Part shown: positions 35,658 to 43,226 of the stretch, one piece after another
Numbering within the stretch: the first letter of the stretch is position 1
How the letters are laid out: each line of letters starts with the position of its first letter
NCBI GenBank assembly: GCA_903873295.1
Contig: CAIQNV010000020.1
Span: 1 to 64,000 of the forward strand
DNA from: an uncultured Elusimicrobia bacterium
Lineage (GTDB): Bacteria > Elusimicrobiota > Elusimicrobia > Elusimicrobiales > UBA9959
Reading direction: 5' to 3'
DNA: 64,000 nucleotides
Made by a program: the position numbers and the translations under genes
Notes under the pieces: model-generated
What the model was told of the DNA's origin: nothing
The model's database searches: none
Seen by the model: the letters and a program-made list of their open reading frames with translations, nothing else

Positions 35658-36604
35658 AATATCTAAGACTTTCCCTGACGGACAGGTGCAATCTCAACTG
35701 CATCTACTGCACGCCGCTGGAAAAAGACGGCTTTCTGTCGCACGCGGAGCTGCTCCGCCATGAGGAGCTGACCCGCGCCGCCGCGGCGTTCGTCCGCGCG
35801 GGGGTAAAAAAGATACGGCTTACCGGCGGCGAGCCGCTGATAAAAAAGAACGTGCTGGAGCTGGTTCGCATGATAAGGGCCATCCCCGGCCTGCAGGAGC
35901 TGGCCCTGACCACCAACGGCCTGCTGCTCGGCGAACTGGCCGGCGGCCTGCGCGAGGCGGGGCTCGACCGGGTGAATATCAGCCTGGATACGCTTTCCCC
36001 GAAAACCTTCAGGGAGATAACCGGCCACGACGGGCTGGATAAAGTCCGGGACGGAATAATGAAGTCCCTCTCCGCCGGTTTCAGCCAGGTTAAACTGAAC
36101 GTGATAATAATGAAGGGGATAAACGACGCTGAAACGGCTGATTTCGCCAGGCTGTCCGCGGACTACCCGCTAACAGTGCGCTATATAGAATTTTTCCCGA
36201 CCAACAAGAGGTCGGCCAGGCTCAAAGACGCGCTGGTCACTACCGCCGAGACGAAAAAGAAAATAGAAGACGTCCTCGGCCCGCTGGAGCAGCTCCCGGC
36301 CGGTCCCGGCGACGGCCCGGCCCGCATCTATAAGCTGGCCGGCGCAAAAGGAAAAATAGGCTTCATAAGCGGCCGCAGCGATTATTTCTGCGGCGCCTGC
36401 AACCGCATCCGCATGGACTGCACCGGCAAAGTCTACCCCTGCCTGTTCTCCCCGGCCACCCACAGCCTGCGCGACCTCCTGCGGGCCGGAGCGGACGAAG
36501 CCGCCCTTGCCGACTATATTAAAAAGATATTTTTAGTAAAATCTAATTATAAGAAAGACTCCGCCTCCGCCGGCCATATAGAAATGAGCAGCATCGGTGG
36601 GTAA
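35648..36604 (+). CDS. moaA: GTP 3',8-cyclase MoaA (radical SAM)
   Basis: 318 residues, typical length. The N-terminal radical SAM cluster is CNLNCIYC, and TGGEPLIKK supplies SAM contacts. The C-terminal second cluster motif is CGACNRIRMDC...YPCLF. The C-terminal Gly-Gly (SSIGG) needed for GTP binding and activity is also present. It converts GTP to 3',8-cyclo-dihydro-GTP, the first step of molybdopterin synthesis, with MoaC. The start overlaps the moeA stop by ten bases. The downstream moaC-like gene overlaps its stop in turn. Confidence 0.96.
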   Translation: MAVEYLRLSLTDRCNLNCIYCTPLEKDGFLSHAELLRHEELTRAAAAFVRAGVKKIRLTGGEPLIKKNVLELVRMIRAIPGLQELALTTNGLLLGELAGGLREAGLDRVNISLDTLSPKTFREITGHDGLDKVRDGIMKSLSAGFSQVKLNVIIMKGINDAETADFARLSADYPLTVRYIEFFPTNKRSARLKDALVTTAETKKKIEDVLGPLEQLPAGPGDGPARIYKLAGAKGKIGFISGRSDYFCGACNRIRMDCTGKVYPCLFSPATHSLRDLLRAGADEAALADYIKKIFLVKSNYKKDSASAGHIEMSSIGG

Positions 36605-37082
36605 GGATCGGGAATCGGGAGTCAGGGAATCCAAGGAATTTATGATCGATGTAGGCGCGAAAAAAGACACAAAAAGAATAGCAAAGGCACAGGCTTACAT
36701 TAAGCTGAATCCCGTGATCGTCGGGCTTATCGGAGCCAATAAGATCCCCAAAGGCAATGTCCTGGAAGCCGCGCGCTTCGCCGGCATACTCGCCGCCAAG
36801 AACACCGCCGGCCTGCTGCCCCTCTGCCATAACCTCCCGCTTAATTACGTAGGAGTAGAATTTAAAACTGACAAAAGCGGCGTGCTCATAAACACCGAAG
36901 CCCGCTGCACCGGCAAGACCGGCGTGGAAATGGAAGCCCTGCTAGCCGCCTCCGTCGCCGCCCTCACGATCTACGACATGTGCAAAATGTTCGCCCAGGA
37001 CCTGGAAATAAGCGAAGTCTTTCTGCTCGAAAAATCAGGCGGCAAAAGCGGACTGTATTTGCGGAAAGGTAAAAAACAGTAA
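36597..37082 (+). CDS. moaC: Cyclic pyranopterin monophosphate synthase MoaC
   Basis: 161 residues from GTG 36597, chosen because MoaC proteins normally have about 14 residues before the MIDVGAKK element (compare MVDVS of E. coli); ATG 36642 is the alternative. Motifs: IPKGNVLEAARFAGILAAKNTAGLLPLCHNLPLNYV, then TGVEMEALLAASVAALTIYDMCKMF. This is the MoaC core with the His and Glu-Lys active residues. It rearranges the MoaA product to cyclic pyranopterin monophosphate. It overlaps the moaA stop, so the two enzymes, which act in sequence, are translated together. Confidence 0.95.
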   Translation: MGKDRESGVRESKEFMIDVGAKKDTKRIAKAQAYIKLNPVIVGLIGANKIPKGNVLEAARFAGILAAKNTAGLLPLCHNLPLNYVGVEFKTDKSGVLINTEARCTGKTGVEMEALLAASVAALTIYDMCKMFAQDLEISEVFLLEKSGGKSGLYLRKGKKQ

Positions 37083-37113
37083 ACTAAAGTTAACTGATCA
37101 TCTTTTGTTTTAC

Positions 37114-37290
37114 GGAGGGGTGGCGAGGGTATGGGTGCGGCGGGCCCTCGCGCAGGGCGAGGCTTGCGTAAGCGCCGGAAAGACCGCGTGGCCGCTTCGG
37201 CCACTTTCTTGCGGGAGCGCGGCCACGGTGTGGCCGATAGCGTGCCCGACGGGCCCATACCCTCGCCAGGCCCCGACTTCGCATCTCGCG
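37114..37290 (+). repeat. Inverted-repeat element, family B copy 2
   Basis: Starts GGAGGGGTGGCGAGGGTATG and ends GGGCCCATACCCTCGCCAGG then CCCCGACTTCGCATCTCGCG; the arms are complementary. It carries the same inner GCTTGCGTAAGC hairpin as copy 1. It interrupts the cofactor operon between moaC and the MOSC gene, 18 bp before the latter's ATG. Confidence 0.8.
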
Positions 37291-37308
37291 GCTCTTAAGT
37301 TCGGAACT

Positions 37309-37758
37309 ATGGGAAAAATATTTTCTATAAATTTCAGCGCGGCCAAGGGCGTACCTAAAGAGCAGGCCCTTAAAGCCGTGCTGGTAAAGCACCACGGCAT
37401 AAAAGACGACGCCCACGCCGGCACCGAGCTGCGCCAGGTCAGCCTCCTCCCCATGGAAAGCGTCCGCGGCCAGATAGAAACCGCCAAAGCCAGGAAAGCC
37501 GCCGTCCGGATACGCCCCGGCAGCTACGCCGAAAACATCACCACCGAAGGCATAGATCTCGCCGCCCTGAAGCTCGGAGATAAACTTCGCATCGGCAGAA
37601 CAGCCGTGCTGCAAATTTCTAAAATTGGAAAAGAGTGCCACAAACATTGCGCCATCTACCACCAGGTAGGCGACTGCATAATGCCCCGCGAAGGCATCTT
37701 CGGCGAAGTCCTGGAAGGCGGCGAAATAGCCGTGGGAGACCCCATTGAACCCTATTGA
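37309..37758 (+). CDS. MOSC-domain protein
   Basis: 149 residues from ATG 37309. A longer in-frame start exists at 37105 but would lie inside repeat element B, so it is rejected. The family signs are HHGIKDDAHAG, RQVSLLP and RPGSYAENITTEGIDL, then LQISKIGKECHKHCAIYHQVGDC, with the conserved Cys expected for the sulfur-carrier or cofactor-binding role. MOSC domains bind molybdenum cofactor or carry sulfur for it. Stand-alone MOSC proteins are common beside mogA, as here: the stop overlaps the start of the next gene. Confidence 0.9.
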   Translation: MGKIFSINFSAAKGVPKEQALKAVLVKHHGIKDDAHAGTELRQVSLLPMESVRGQIETAKARKAAVRIRPGSYAENITTEGIDLAALKLGDKLRIGRTAVLQISKIGKECHKHCAIYHQVGDCIMPREGIFGEVLEGGEIAVGDPIEPY

Positions 37759-38227
37759 AATAGCGGTATTGACCTGCAGCGACCGCTGCTCGGCGGGCGA
37801 GTCGGAAGACGCAAGCGGCAAACTGGTCTCCGAAATGATAAAAACCATCGGCGGCCGCACCGCGGCTTACGATATAGTCCCGGACGAAATTACGGCCATA
37901 AAAGAAAAACTGCTGCATTACTGCGATACGCTCAAAGTGAACGTGGTCATAACCACCGGCGGCACAGGCTTCAGCGGCCGCGACGTCACCCCGGAAGCCA
38001 CCAGCCAGGCGATAGAAAAAGTTATCCCTGGTTTACCTGAATTAATGCGCTCTGAAGGCCTCAAAAAAACCAAAAAAGCGGCGCTCTCGCGCGGAATCTG
38101 CGGCATCCGCAAAAACACCATCATCATTAATCTGCCGGGCAGCCCCAAAGCGGTAAAAGAATCCCTCGAGGCCGTCCTTGACCTCATTCCGCATTCCCTG
38201 GAAATGCTTAAAGGCGGTAAACACTGA
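37745..38227 (+). CDS. mogA: Molybdopterin adenylyltransferase (MogA/MoaB family)
   Basis: 160 residues from TTG 37745, which overlaps the MOSC stop by 14 bases. Motifs: VLTCSDRCSAGESEDASG near the start, VVITTGGTGFSGRDVTPEAT for molybdopterin binding, and GIRKNTIIINLPGSPKAVKE near the end. The protein adenylates molybdopterin before MoeA inserts the metal. Its size and the SGR motif are close to MogA/MoaB. The rare TTG start could lower expression relative to its neighbours. It is followed by a four-base overlap with the moaD-like gene. Confidence 0.93.
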   Translation: MNPIEIAVLTCSDRCSAGESEDASGKLVSEMIKTIGGRTAAYDIVPDEITAIKEKLLHYCDTLKVNVVITTGGTGFSGRDVTPEATSQAIEKVIPGLPELMRSEGLKKTKKAALSRGICGIRKNTIIINLPGSPKAVKESLEAVLDLIPHSLEMLKGGKH

Positions 38228-38454
38228 TGAAGGTTACGGTAAAGCTTATCGGCCCGCTCATTTACGAGGCCGGGTTCAGCGAAAAAGTACTGGCGCTCCA
38301 CGGGGTCACGACAGTCGGCGAGCTCTCGTCTTACCTGAAGATAGACAAAAAGCGGACCACCATAATCACGCGCAACGGGAAGGCCGCCGCTCCCGGCGAG
38401 GCCCTTGAAAACGGCGACCGCGTGGCGATCTCCCCGCTATATTCCGGCGGATAA
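38227..38454 (+). CDS. MoaD/ThiS-like ubiquitin-fold sulfur carrier
   Basis: 75 residues ending in the required Gly-Gly (LYSGG). The beta-grasp pattern is seen in VTVKLIGPLIYEAGFSEKVL, VGELSSYLKI and NGDRVAISPLYSGG. Its C-terminus would be adenylated and turned into a thiocarboxylate by an E1-like enzyme; the ThiF-like gene at 40.6 kb is a candidate. In molybdopterin synthesis it should pair with MoaE, but no moaE is visible in this window. Position in the operon favours MoaD over ThiS. It is the last gene before a strong terminator. Confidence 0.88.
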   Translation: MKVTVKLIGPLIYEAGFSEKVLALHGVTTVGELSSYLKIDKKRTTIITRNGKAAAPGEALENGDRVAISPLYSGG

Positions 38455-38510
38455 TATCGTAAACCGCTCCAAATAGAAAATACAGGTGTCTGCCCTTTTT
38501 CATCTAAAAG

Positions 38511-38540
38511 AAGACCCCGACAAAGAGTTGTCGGGGTCTT
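38511..38540 (+). terminator. Terminator of the oxyanion/molybdopterin operon (bidirectional)
   Basis: AAGACCCCGACA (38511-38522) and TGTCGGGGTCTT (38529-38540) form a perfect 12-bp stem with a 6-nt loop, with TTTC after it. It also suits the leftward gene ending at 38576. Confidence 0.88.
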
Positions 38541-38575
38541 TCATTCCTGTCAGCGGCTGCTTTTGCGCGGCCGGG

Positions 38576-39568
38576 TCAGGGAACCAGCTTCTCGTCCGCC
38601 GCTTTCCCCTGGGTTGAAGGCTGAGGGGGAGGCTGGCTGGGATCAAGGTTGGGGTCCGGGAACGGGAACCAGAACGGATACGGAGCCGGAAACGGGAACG
38701 GGTACGGGTACCTGTAGGACGGGTCGATATTGTGGTGCGTGACGCCCTTAAGAACGCCGTTAGGCGAGCAGAGCAGGTCCGGGTTCTTTGTCAGCCCTTT
38801 GACCTCGTTAAGACAGGCCACCGGAGCGTTGGAGGTCGCGCCGGAACACAAAAGCGCCGGATAGTCGGACAAACCCTTGGCGGCTTTGAAGCATTCCACC
38901 GGGGCGAGCGAAGCCGCCCCGGAGCATAGAAGCGCCGGGTAGTCGGTCAAACCCTTGGCGGCTGTGAAGCAATCTACCGGGGCGCCGGAGGAGGCTTTGG
39001 CGCAGAGAAGCGCCGGATATTTCGTGAGGTCCTTGGCCGCCCTGAAACAGTCCAGCGGGGCGTTGGAGGGCGCTCCCAGACAAAGCAGGGCCGGATAGTC
39101 CGTTACATCTTTAGCCGCTTTGAAGCAGGCGGCCGGCGCGGCGGAATCGCGCGCACCAGCGCAGAGCAGGGCCGGGAAGCGGGTAAGGTCCTTAGCCGCC
39201 CTGAAGCAATCAACGGGAGCGTTCGAGACAGCGCCGGAACAAAGCATGGCGGGATAGCCGGTCAGATCCTTGGCGGCGGAAAAACAAGCGGCCGGCGCGG
39301 CGGAATCGGCGCCGGCGCAGAGGAGGGGCGGGTACTGCGTGAGCGGGCTTGCGGCGTTATAGCAGACTTCCGGCCCGGACAAAGCGGCCGGCTGTCCGGC
39401 GGCCGCCGCGGGGGGGAGGGGCGCGGTTTCAAGCGCCCCGTCCTGAAGAGCCTGCTCCAGGCCGGCCTCCGCGGTCTGCCTCAAACCCTCGGGCGAAACG
39501 ACCGCGCCCGCCGGGGCGGCCAGAAGAAAGCCTATGCACAGCGTAATGAATTTTGAGGAAATGGTCAT
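38576..39568 (-). CDS. Secreted protein with eight Cys-containing 26-residue repeats
   Basis: 330 residues with a signal peptide (MTISSKFITLCIGFLLAAPAGA). Residues about 64-266 hold eight tandem repeats of 25-27 residues with consensus AP(V/A)xCFxAAKDLTxYPALLCxGA. Each has two Cys exactly 14 residues apart (C-x14-C), so each repeat may close one disulfide. The last repeat is degenerate. After these comes a Pro- and aromatic-rich tail (YPYPFPFPAPYPFWFPFPDP) and a polar end. I know no family with this repeat. It is probably exported and could be a surface or envelope scaffold. It is single and bounded by the operon terminator. Confidence 0.75.
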   Translation of the reverse strand: MTISSKFITLCIGFLLAAPAGAVVSPEGLRQTAEAGLEQALQDGALETAPLPPAAAAGQPAALSGPEVCYNAASPLTQYPPLLCAGADSAAPAACFSAAKDLTGYPAMLCSGAVSNAPVDCFRAAKDLTRFPALLCAGARDSAAPAACFKAAKDVTDYPALLCLGAPSNAPLDCFRAAKDLTKYPALLCAKASSGAPVDCFTAAKGLTDYPALLCSGAASLAPVECFKAAKGLSDYPALLCSGATSNAPVACLNEVKGLTKNPDLLCSPNGVLKGVTHHNIDPSYRYPYPFPFPAPYPFWFPFPDPNLDPSQPPPQPSTQGKAADEKLVP

Positions 39569-39692
39569 AGCGTTATTATAGTAAAATCCCGGGGCCGCAA
39601 AAAATATCCCGCCGATTTTGATATTATACCGGTAAGGACAGGCCCGCGTAACTCTTTTGGCGGCCCAAGTCCTGACGCGGGAGGTTCCTCAA

Positions 39693-40277
39693 ATGGATAA
39701 TAAATTGCCTTCGGGATTCAGGTTCGCCGATCTTACCCGCGAGGAGTTCCGGGGACACTGGGATGAATGGGGGCCTAAGGTCTTTAATGAGCAAAGCACG
39801 AATCTGGACCTTGAAAAAATTCTTTCCGAGGAGGAGAAAGCGCGCGTCCGGGACCTCAGGAAGAACACCTCCCGCCTGCTGAATATCAGCATCGGGGTTT
39901 TCAAGGGAAAACAATTTTGCGGCTGGTTCGGGGGGGATCAATGCGACCATGAAACCTTCTACATGCGGAACAGCGCGGTCCTTCCCGGATTCCGGAGAAA
40001 AGGGATCTACACGGCATTGATGGCGGAAGTTCTAAAGAGGGCAAAAGGCCTGGGTTTTCAGGTTGTTCTTTCCCGGCATATAGTCACTAATAATTCCATC
40101 ATCATCCCGAAGCTCAAAGCGGGGTTTATTATCACGGCCCTCGAGCTGTCGGACCGTTTCGGCACGCTGGTCCATCTAAAGTATTTCTTCAACCAGACAA
40201 GAAGAGAAGTGATGGCATACAGGTCGGGAAGCCTGAAGCCGGGGGGGCAGCTTAAAGAAGTGATGAATATCCTGTAA
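39693..40277 (+). CDS. GNAT-family acetyltransferase
   Basis: 194 residues from ATG 39693, preceded by GGGAGG at good spacing; a longer start at 39657 lacks one. The acetyl-CoA-binding motif is VLPGFRRKGIYTALMAEVLKRAKGLG, preceded by the strand YMRNSAV. This is a GNAT fold, with an N-terminal extension (residues 1-75) of charged helices. The substrate cannot be guessed from sequence. It is single, bounded by terminators on both sides, so it gives no context. GNAT paralogues in bacteria usually modify small molecules or protein amino groups. Confidence 0.8.
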   Translation: MDNKLPSGFRFADLTREEFRGHWDEWGPKVFNEQSTNLDLEKILSEEEKARVRDLRKNTSRLLNISIGVFKGKQFCGWFGGDQCDHETFYMRNSAVLPGFRRKGIYTALMAEVLKRAKGLGFQVVLSRHIVTNNSIIIPKLKAGFIITALELSDRFGTLVHLKYFFNQTRREVMAYRSGSLKPGGQLKEVMNIL

Positions 40278-40301
40278 GCCGCGATTTAATAGCAGGAACA
40301 G

Positions 40302-40329
40302 AAAAAACCCCGGGCCTCCGGGGTTTTTT
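40302..40329. terminator. Bidirectional terminator between GNAT and PpnP genes
   Basis: AAAAAACCCCGG (40302-40313) and CCGGGGTTTTTT (40318-40329) form a perfect 12-bp stem with a 4-nt loop and T-runs on both strands. Confidence 0.9.
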
Positions 40330-40361
40330 CTGATGGCTTTCAGCCCTTGCTCCGCTTCAGC

Positions 40362-40646
40362 TTAATCCACGTAGAGGCAGAGATAGGCGGTGTCTTCGGC
40401 CACTTTAAGCTGAAATTTCGAGTCGGGGGCCACGGTGAAGGAGGAGCCTTTAAGAAAGTCCCGCCAGGCGGTTTCTCCGGGCAGCATTACCGTGAGTTTG
40501 CCGCTGACCACGGTCATAATTTCTTTCTTGCCGGTACCGAATTCATATTCGCCGGGAGCCATTACTCCCACGGTGGCGGGGCCGGCGCCGGCGGCGAAGG
40601 CTATGGATTTTACTTTGCCGTCAAAATACTCGTTGGTCTTAAACAT
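40362..40646 (-). CDS. ppnP: Pyrimidine/purine nucleoside phosphorylase (PpnP, DUF1255)
   Basis: 94 residues, the standard size. The cupin-type sequence reads [50 protein letters not shown], then [13 protein letters not shown] and YLCLYVD. This is the single-domain family that cleaves several nucleosides with phosphate. The start overlaps the end of the ThiF-like gene upstream on the same strand. It is well bounded by a terminator. Its place beside dut-type nucleotide genes is not close, so pathway links are inferred only. Confidence 0.93.
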   Translation of the reverse strand: MFKTNEYFDGKVKSIAFAAGAGPATVGVMAPGEYEFGTGKKEIMTVVSGKLTVMLPGETAWRDFLKGSSFTVAPDSKFQLKVAEDTAYLCLYVD

Positions 40647-41271
40647 TCTTTTTCCTCCGCTTCAGTTTCATCAACAGCTCGACGGCTAAATTCGCCTGCA
40701 TATTGGCTACTATGGCGACGCGGGGGGCCATGGGGCTTATGCCGGGCGGGCACTGGCTTTCGCCGTCGCCGCAGATGTAAAGGTTTCCCATGCGCCGGGT
40801 GTGCAGCCTGGAATTTCCGCCGTAGCCGGCCAGGCCCGAGGCCGCTATGACGGGTTTGTCCGGGTGCAGCTGCAGCCAGGAGTTTATCAGCATGCCTTTT
40901 TCTTCCGCTTTATCAAAAGCCTCGATAAGGAGATCGGCCGCGCCGAAGAGCCTGTCCACGTTGGAGGGCTTCACCTTTATGTCGTGGGCTTTGCACCTGG
41001 TGAACGGGGCGATAAGCTTAAGATTGGCCCGCAGGGCTTTTACTTTGCGCAGGCCTATCTGCTTTACGGTGTACTGCTGGCGGTTGAGGTTGGAGGGCTC
41101 GATCCTGTCGAAGTCGGCCAGGATAAGGCTGCCCGCTCCGGCGCGCGCCAGCGCGATGGCTATATTGGAGCCAAGGCCGCCGGCGCCGGCTATGCCGACG
41201 GTGGCGGAGCGCAGGGCCGCCAGCACTTTCGGGTCATGCCGGGAGAAGATAGCTTTTTCCAGCTTCAGCAT
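40639..41271 (-). CDS. ThiF/MoeB/HesA-family E1-like adenylyltransferase
   Basis: 210 residues. The nucleotide-binding motif is [21 protein letters not shown], followed by [19 protein letters not shown], the conserved Asp and Arg pattern. This is the short ThiF form seen in anaerobes, which lacks the C-terminal Cys-rich region of MoeB. It would adenylate a sulfur-carrier C-terminal Gly-Gly. The MoaD/ThiS-like protein at 38.2 kb, 2.2 kb away on the other strand, is a possible substrate. A second carrier elsewhere is equally possible. It overlaps the ppnP start and follows the M32 peptidase gene by 4 bp. Confidence 0.85.
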   Translation of the reverse strand: MLKLEKAIFSRHDPKVLAALRSATVGIAGAGGLGSNIAIALARAGAGSLILADFDRIEPSNLNRQQYTVKQIGLRKVKALRANLKLIAPFTRCKAHDIKVKPSNVDRLFGAADLLIEAFDKAEEKGMLINSWLQLHPDKPVIAASGLAGYGGNSRLHTRRMGNLYICGDGESQCPPGISPMAPRVAIVANMQANLAVELLMKLKRRKKNV

Positions 41272-41275
41272 ATTT

Positions 41276-42781
41276 CTAAAACCCGTAGAGCTTCGAGTAT
41301 TTGTCCTGAATGTAGTTCAGGAAGGGCTCGACGCGGATGCCTTCGCCCAGCTCGCGCTTAAGCAGCTGCTCGGGCAGATATTTGCGGCCCTGGGAGTGGA
41401 TGTGTTTGCGCAGCCAGTTCAGTATGGGGGCGAAATCTCCGCGCTCAGGCAGCTCTTTCCAGCCGGGCAGATCCGTGTTGAGCTTCTCCGCCAGCTGGGC
41501 GGAGATAAGGTTGCCCAGAGTATAGGTGGGGAAATAGCCTATTGCGCCCAGGGACCAGTGGATGTCCTGCAGTATGCCTTCGGAGGCTTTGGCCGGAGTT
41601 ATGCCGAAATATTCCCGCATCCTGGCGTTCCAGAATTCGGGGGCGTCGGCCACCTTAAGGCGGCCTTCCAGCAGGGCGGTCTCTATTTCGAAGCGGAGCA
41701 GGATGTGCAGGTTGTAGTTCGCCTCGTCCGACTCCACGCGGATCATGGACGGCGCGGAGCGGTTGACGGCCGAGTAAAGCTCCTCGGCGCCGACCTTGTC
41801 GAACTTGCCGGGGAAGTGTTTGCGCAGCAGCGGCAGCAGCCAGCGGCAGAACGGGAGGGAGCGGCCCACGATATTCTCCCAGAAGCGGGACTGCGATTCG
41901 TGCATGCCGAGCGAGGCGCCGCCGGCCAGCGGGGTGAATTCGAAGTTCTTGGGCGTGCCCTGGCCGTAGAGGGCGTGGCCGCATTCGTGGATGGAGCCGT
42001 AGATGGCCGCCGGTAAATAATCCCGGTGGGTGCGGGTGGTTATTCGCACATCGTTCACCGAAAAATCGGTGGTAAAAGGGTGGGCGGAGCGGTCCTGGCG
42101 GCCGCGGTTGAAATCGTAGCCGAGCGCCCCCACCACCTCGTTCACCAGGGCCAGCTGGGTGTTCTCGTCGAAGTCGCCCTTGACTAGCTCATTGGAGACG
42201 GAGCCGGCGCGGGCGTTTATTTCCCTTATCACGGGCTTAAGGCCGTCGGCCAGTTTTTTGAATATCGGCTCAAGCGCGGCTTTAGTGGCGCCGGGCTCGT
42301 AAAGGTCCAAAAGCGCGTCGTAAGGCGAGGCTTTGTACCCGAATATCTCCGCCTTGCGCAGGTTCAGGTCCAGTATTTTCTGCAGGTGGGGGGCGAAAGC
42401 CGCGAAGTCGGAAGCGGCGCGCGCCCCGGTCCAGGCGTTGATAGTGGCGGAAGTGGCGCGGGAAAATTCCCCGACGAACTCGGCCGGAAGCTTTATGGCC
42501 CTGTCATAATCGCGCCGGGCGGCGCGCAGGAAGGAGGCCTCGAAAGAATCCTCGCCCAGGCCCTGGGCCCAGCCGTAGGTTTCGGAGATGAGCCTGCCGG
42601 TTTCGTCCGAGGTGAATTTTACGTGGGCGATCTCTTCGAGGGCCGAGACGGAGGCGGCCCTGGCTTCGGCTCCGCCGGCCGGCATATAGACCTGCTGGTC
42701 CCAGCCGAGGACCGCGGCGGCGGAATTTACGGCGGCCACCTCGGAAAGTTTCTTTTTGAGCTCAAGGAATTTCTGTTCCAT
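41276..42781 (-). CDS. M32-family metallocarboxypeptidase (Taq-type)
   Basis: 501 residues, the usual M32 length. The zinc site HECGH (about residue 264) appears in GSIHECGHALYGQG, and the downstream family motifs include SLGMHESQSRFWENIVGRS with the Glu ligand and GVSDAPEFWNARM-like elements. Family members such as Thermus carboxypeptidase Taq remove C-terminal residues from peptides, requiring a divalent metal. It is cytoplasmic, with no signal peptide. It heads a small leftward operon with the ThiF-like and ppnP genes (4-bp gap). Confidence 0.95.
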   Translation of the reverse strand: MEQKFLELKKKLSEVAAVNSAAAVLGWDQQVYMPAGGAEARAASVSALEEIAHVKFTSDETGRLISETYGWAQGLGEDSFEASFLRAARRDYDRAIKLPAEFVGEFSRATSATINAWTGARAASDFAAFAPHLQKILDLNLRKAEIFGYKASPYDALLDLYEPGATKAALEPIFKKLADGLKPVIREINARAGSVSNELVKGDFDENTQLALVNEVVGALGYDFNRGRQDRSAHPFTTDFSVNDVRITTRTHRDYLPAAIYGSIHECGHALYGQGTPKNFEFTPLAGGASLGMHESQSRFWENIVGRSLPFCRWLLPLLRKHFPGKFDKVGAEELYSAVNRSAPSMIRVESDEANYNLHILLRFEIETALLEGRLKVADAPEFWNARMREYFGITPAKASEGILQDIHWSLGAIGYFPTYTLGNLISAQLAEKLNTDLPGWKELPERGDFAPILNWLRKHIHSQGRKYLPEQLLKRELGEGIRVEPFLNYIQDKYSKLYGF

Positions 42782-42856
42782 GCGTCCCCCTTAAAAAAAT
42801 AAAGAGTTTGGGAGTTATCAGCTCGCAAACTCTACGGCTTCTGAACCGCCGGCCGG

Positions 42857-43051
42857 TTATCCGCCGCAGCCGCAGCCCCCGCCGCAGGTATGCCCGCCCG
42901 GATTCATGGGGCAGGTTCCGCCCTCCGGCGACCCGCCCTTTTTAAGGCCGGGGATATCGTCGGAAATTTTGACCACCTTGCCGAGCTTCTTGTCGTAGAC
43001 GTAGCGGCCGGTGGCGGATTCTTTTTTATTTTCTTCTTTAGGCTCAGACAT
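42857..43051 (-). CDS. Small Gly/Cys-tailed hypothetical protein
   Basis: 64 residues. The N-terminal part is charged (EPKEENKKE), then RYVYDKKLGKVVKISDDIPGLKK, and the C-terminus is CPMNPGGHTCGGGCGCGG, with four Cys in the last 18 residues. This looks like a small metal-binding or redox tail, similar in spirit to some FmdB-like zinc proteins, but I do not know the family. It is flanked by a tRNA gene and the M32 peptidase gene. The ribosome region (AGGT) is weak. Small size and the Cys-rich end are the only evidence; it could be a metal-homeostasis or regulatory protein. Confidence 0.55.
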   Translation of the reverse strand: MSEPKEENKKESATGRYVYDKKLGKVVKISDDIPGLKKGGSPEGGTCPMNPGGHTCGGGCGCGG

Positions 43052-43071
43052 AATGGCAGGTTAAAATTTGG

Positions 43072-43143
43072 TGCGCCCGCCTGGAATCGAACCAGGACAA
43101 CCAGCTTCGCAGGCTGGGACTCTATCCGTTGAGATACGGGCGC
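43072..43143 (-). tRNA. tRNA-Arg, anticodon GCG
   Basis: Minus-strand cloverleaf. Acceptor GCGCCCG pairs with CGGGCGC, discriminator A, with CCA encoded at 43071-43069. The D-arm TCTCAACGGATAGAG, anticodon arm CCAGC-CTGCGAA-GCTGG and T-arm CCTGG-TTCGATT-CCAGG all pair. The loop CTGCGAA gives anticodon GCG, which reads CGC/CGU Arg. Most bacteria use ACG, edited to ICG, for this box, so GCG is unusual. Confidence 0.93.
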
Positions 43144-43226
43144 AAACCGCTGGCGAAGGGAAACGACTGAAAGGTTATTTTATAATTTATAGGGAGGGGA
43201 TAACAATACCGAAGGTTTTTTCTCCG

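Noticed and set aside
37105-37308. N-terminal extension of the MOSC protein
   Set aside because: The extra residues come from inverted-repeat element B, not from a conserved protein part.
38650-39400. Apparent tandem repeats at DNA level, as in a CRISPR array
   Set aside because: The 75-81 bp period is in frame and encodes the Cys-repeat protein; units are not identical, and there are no cas genes.
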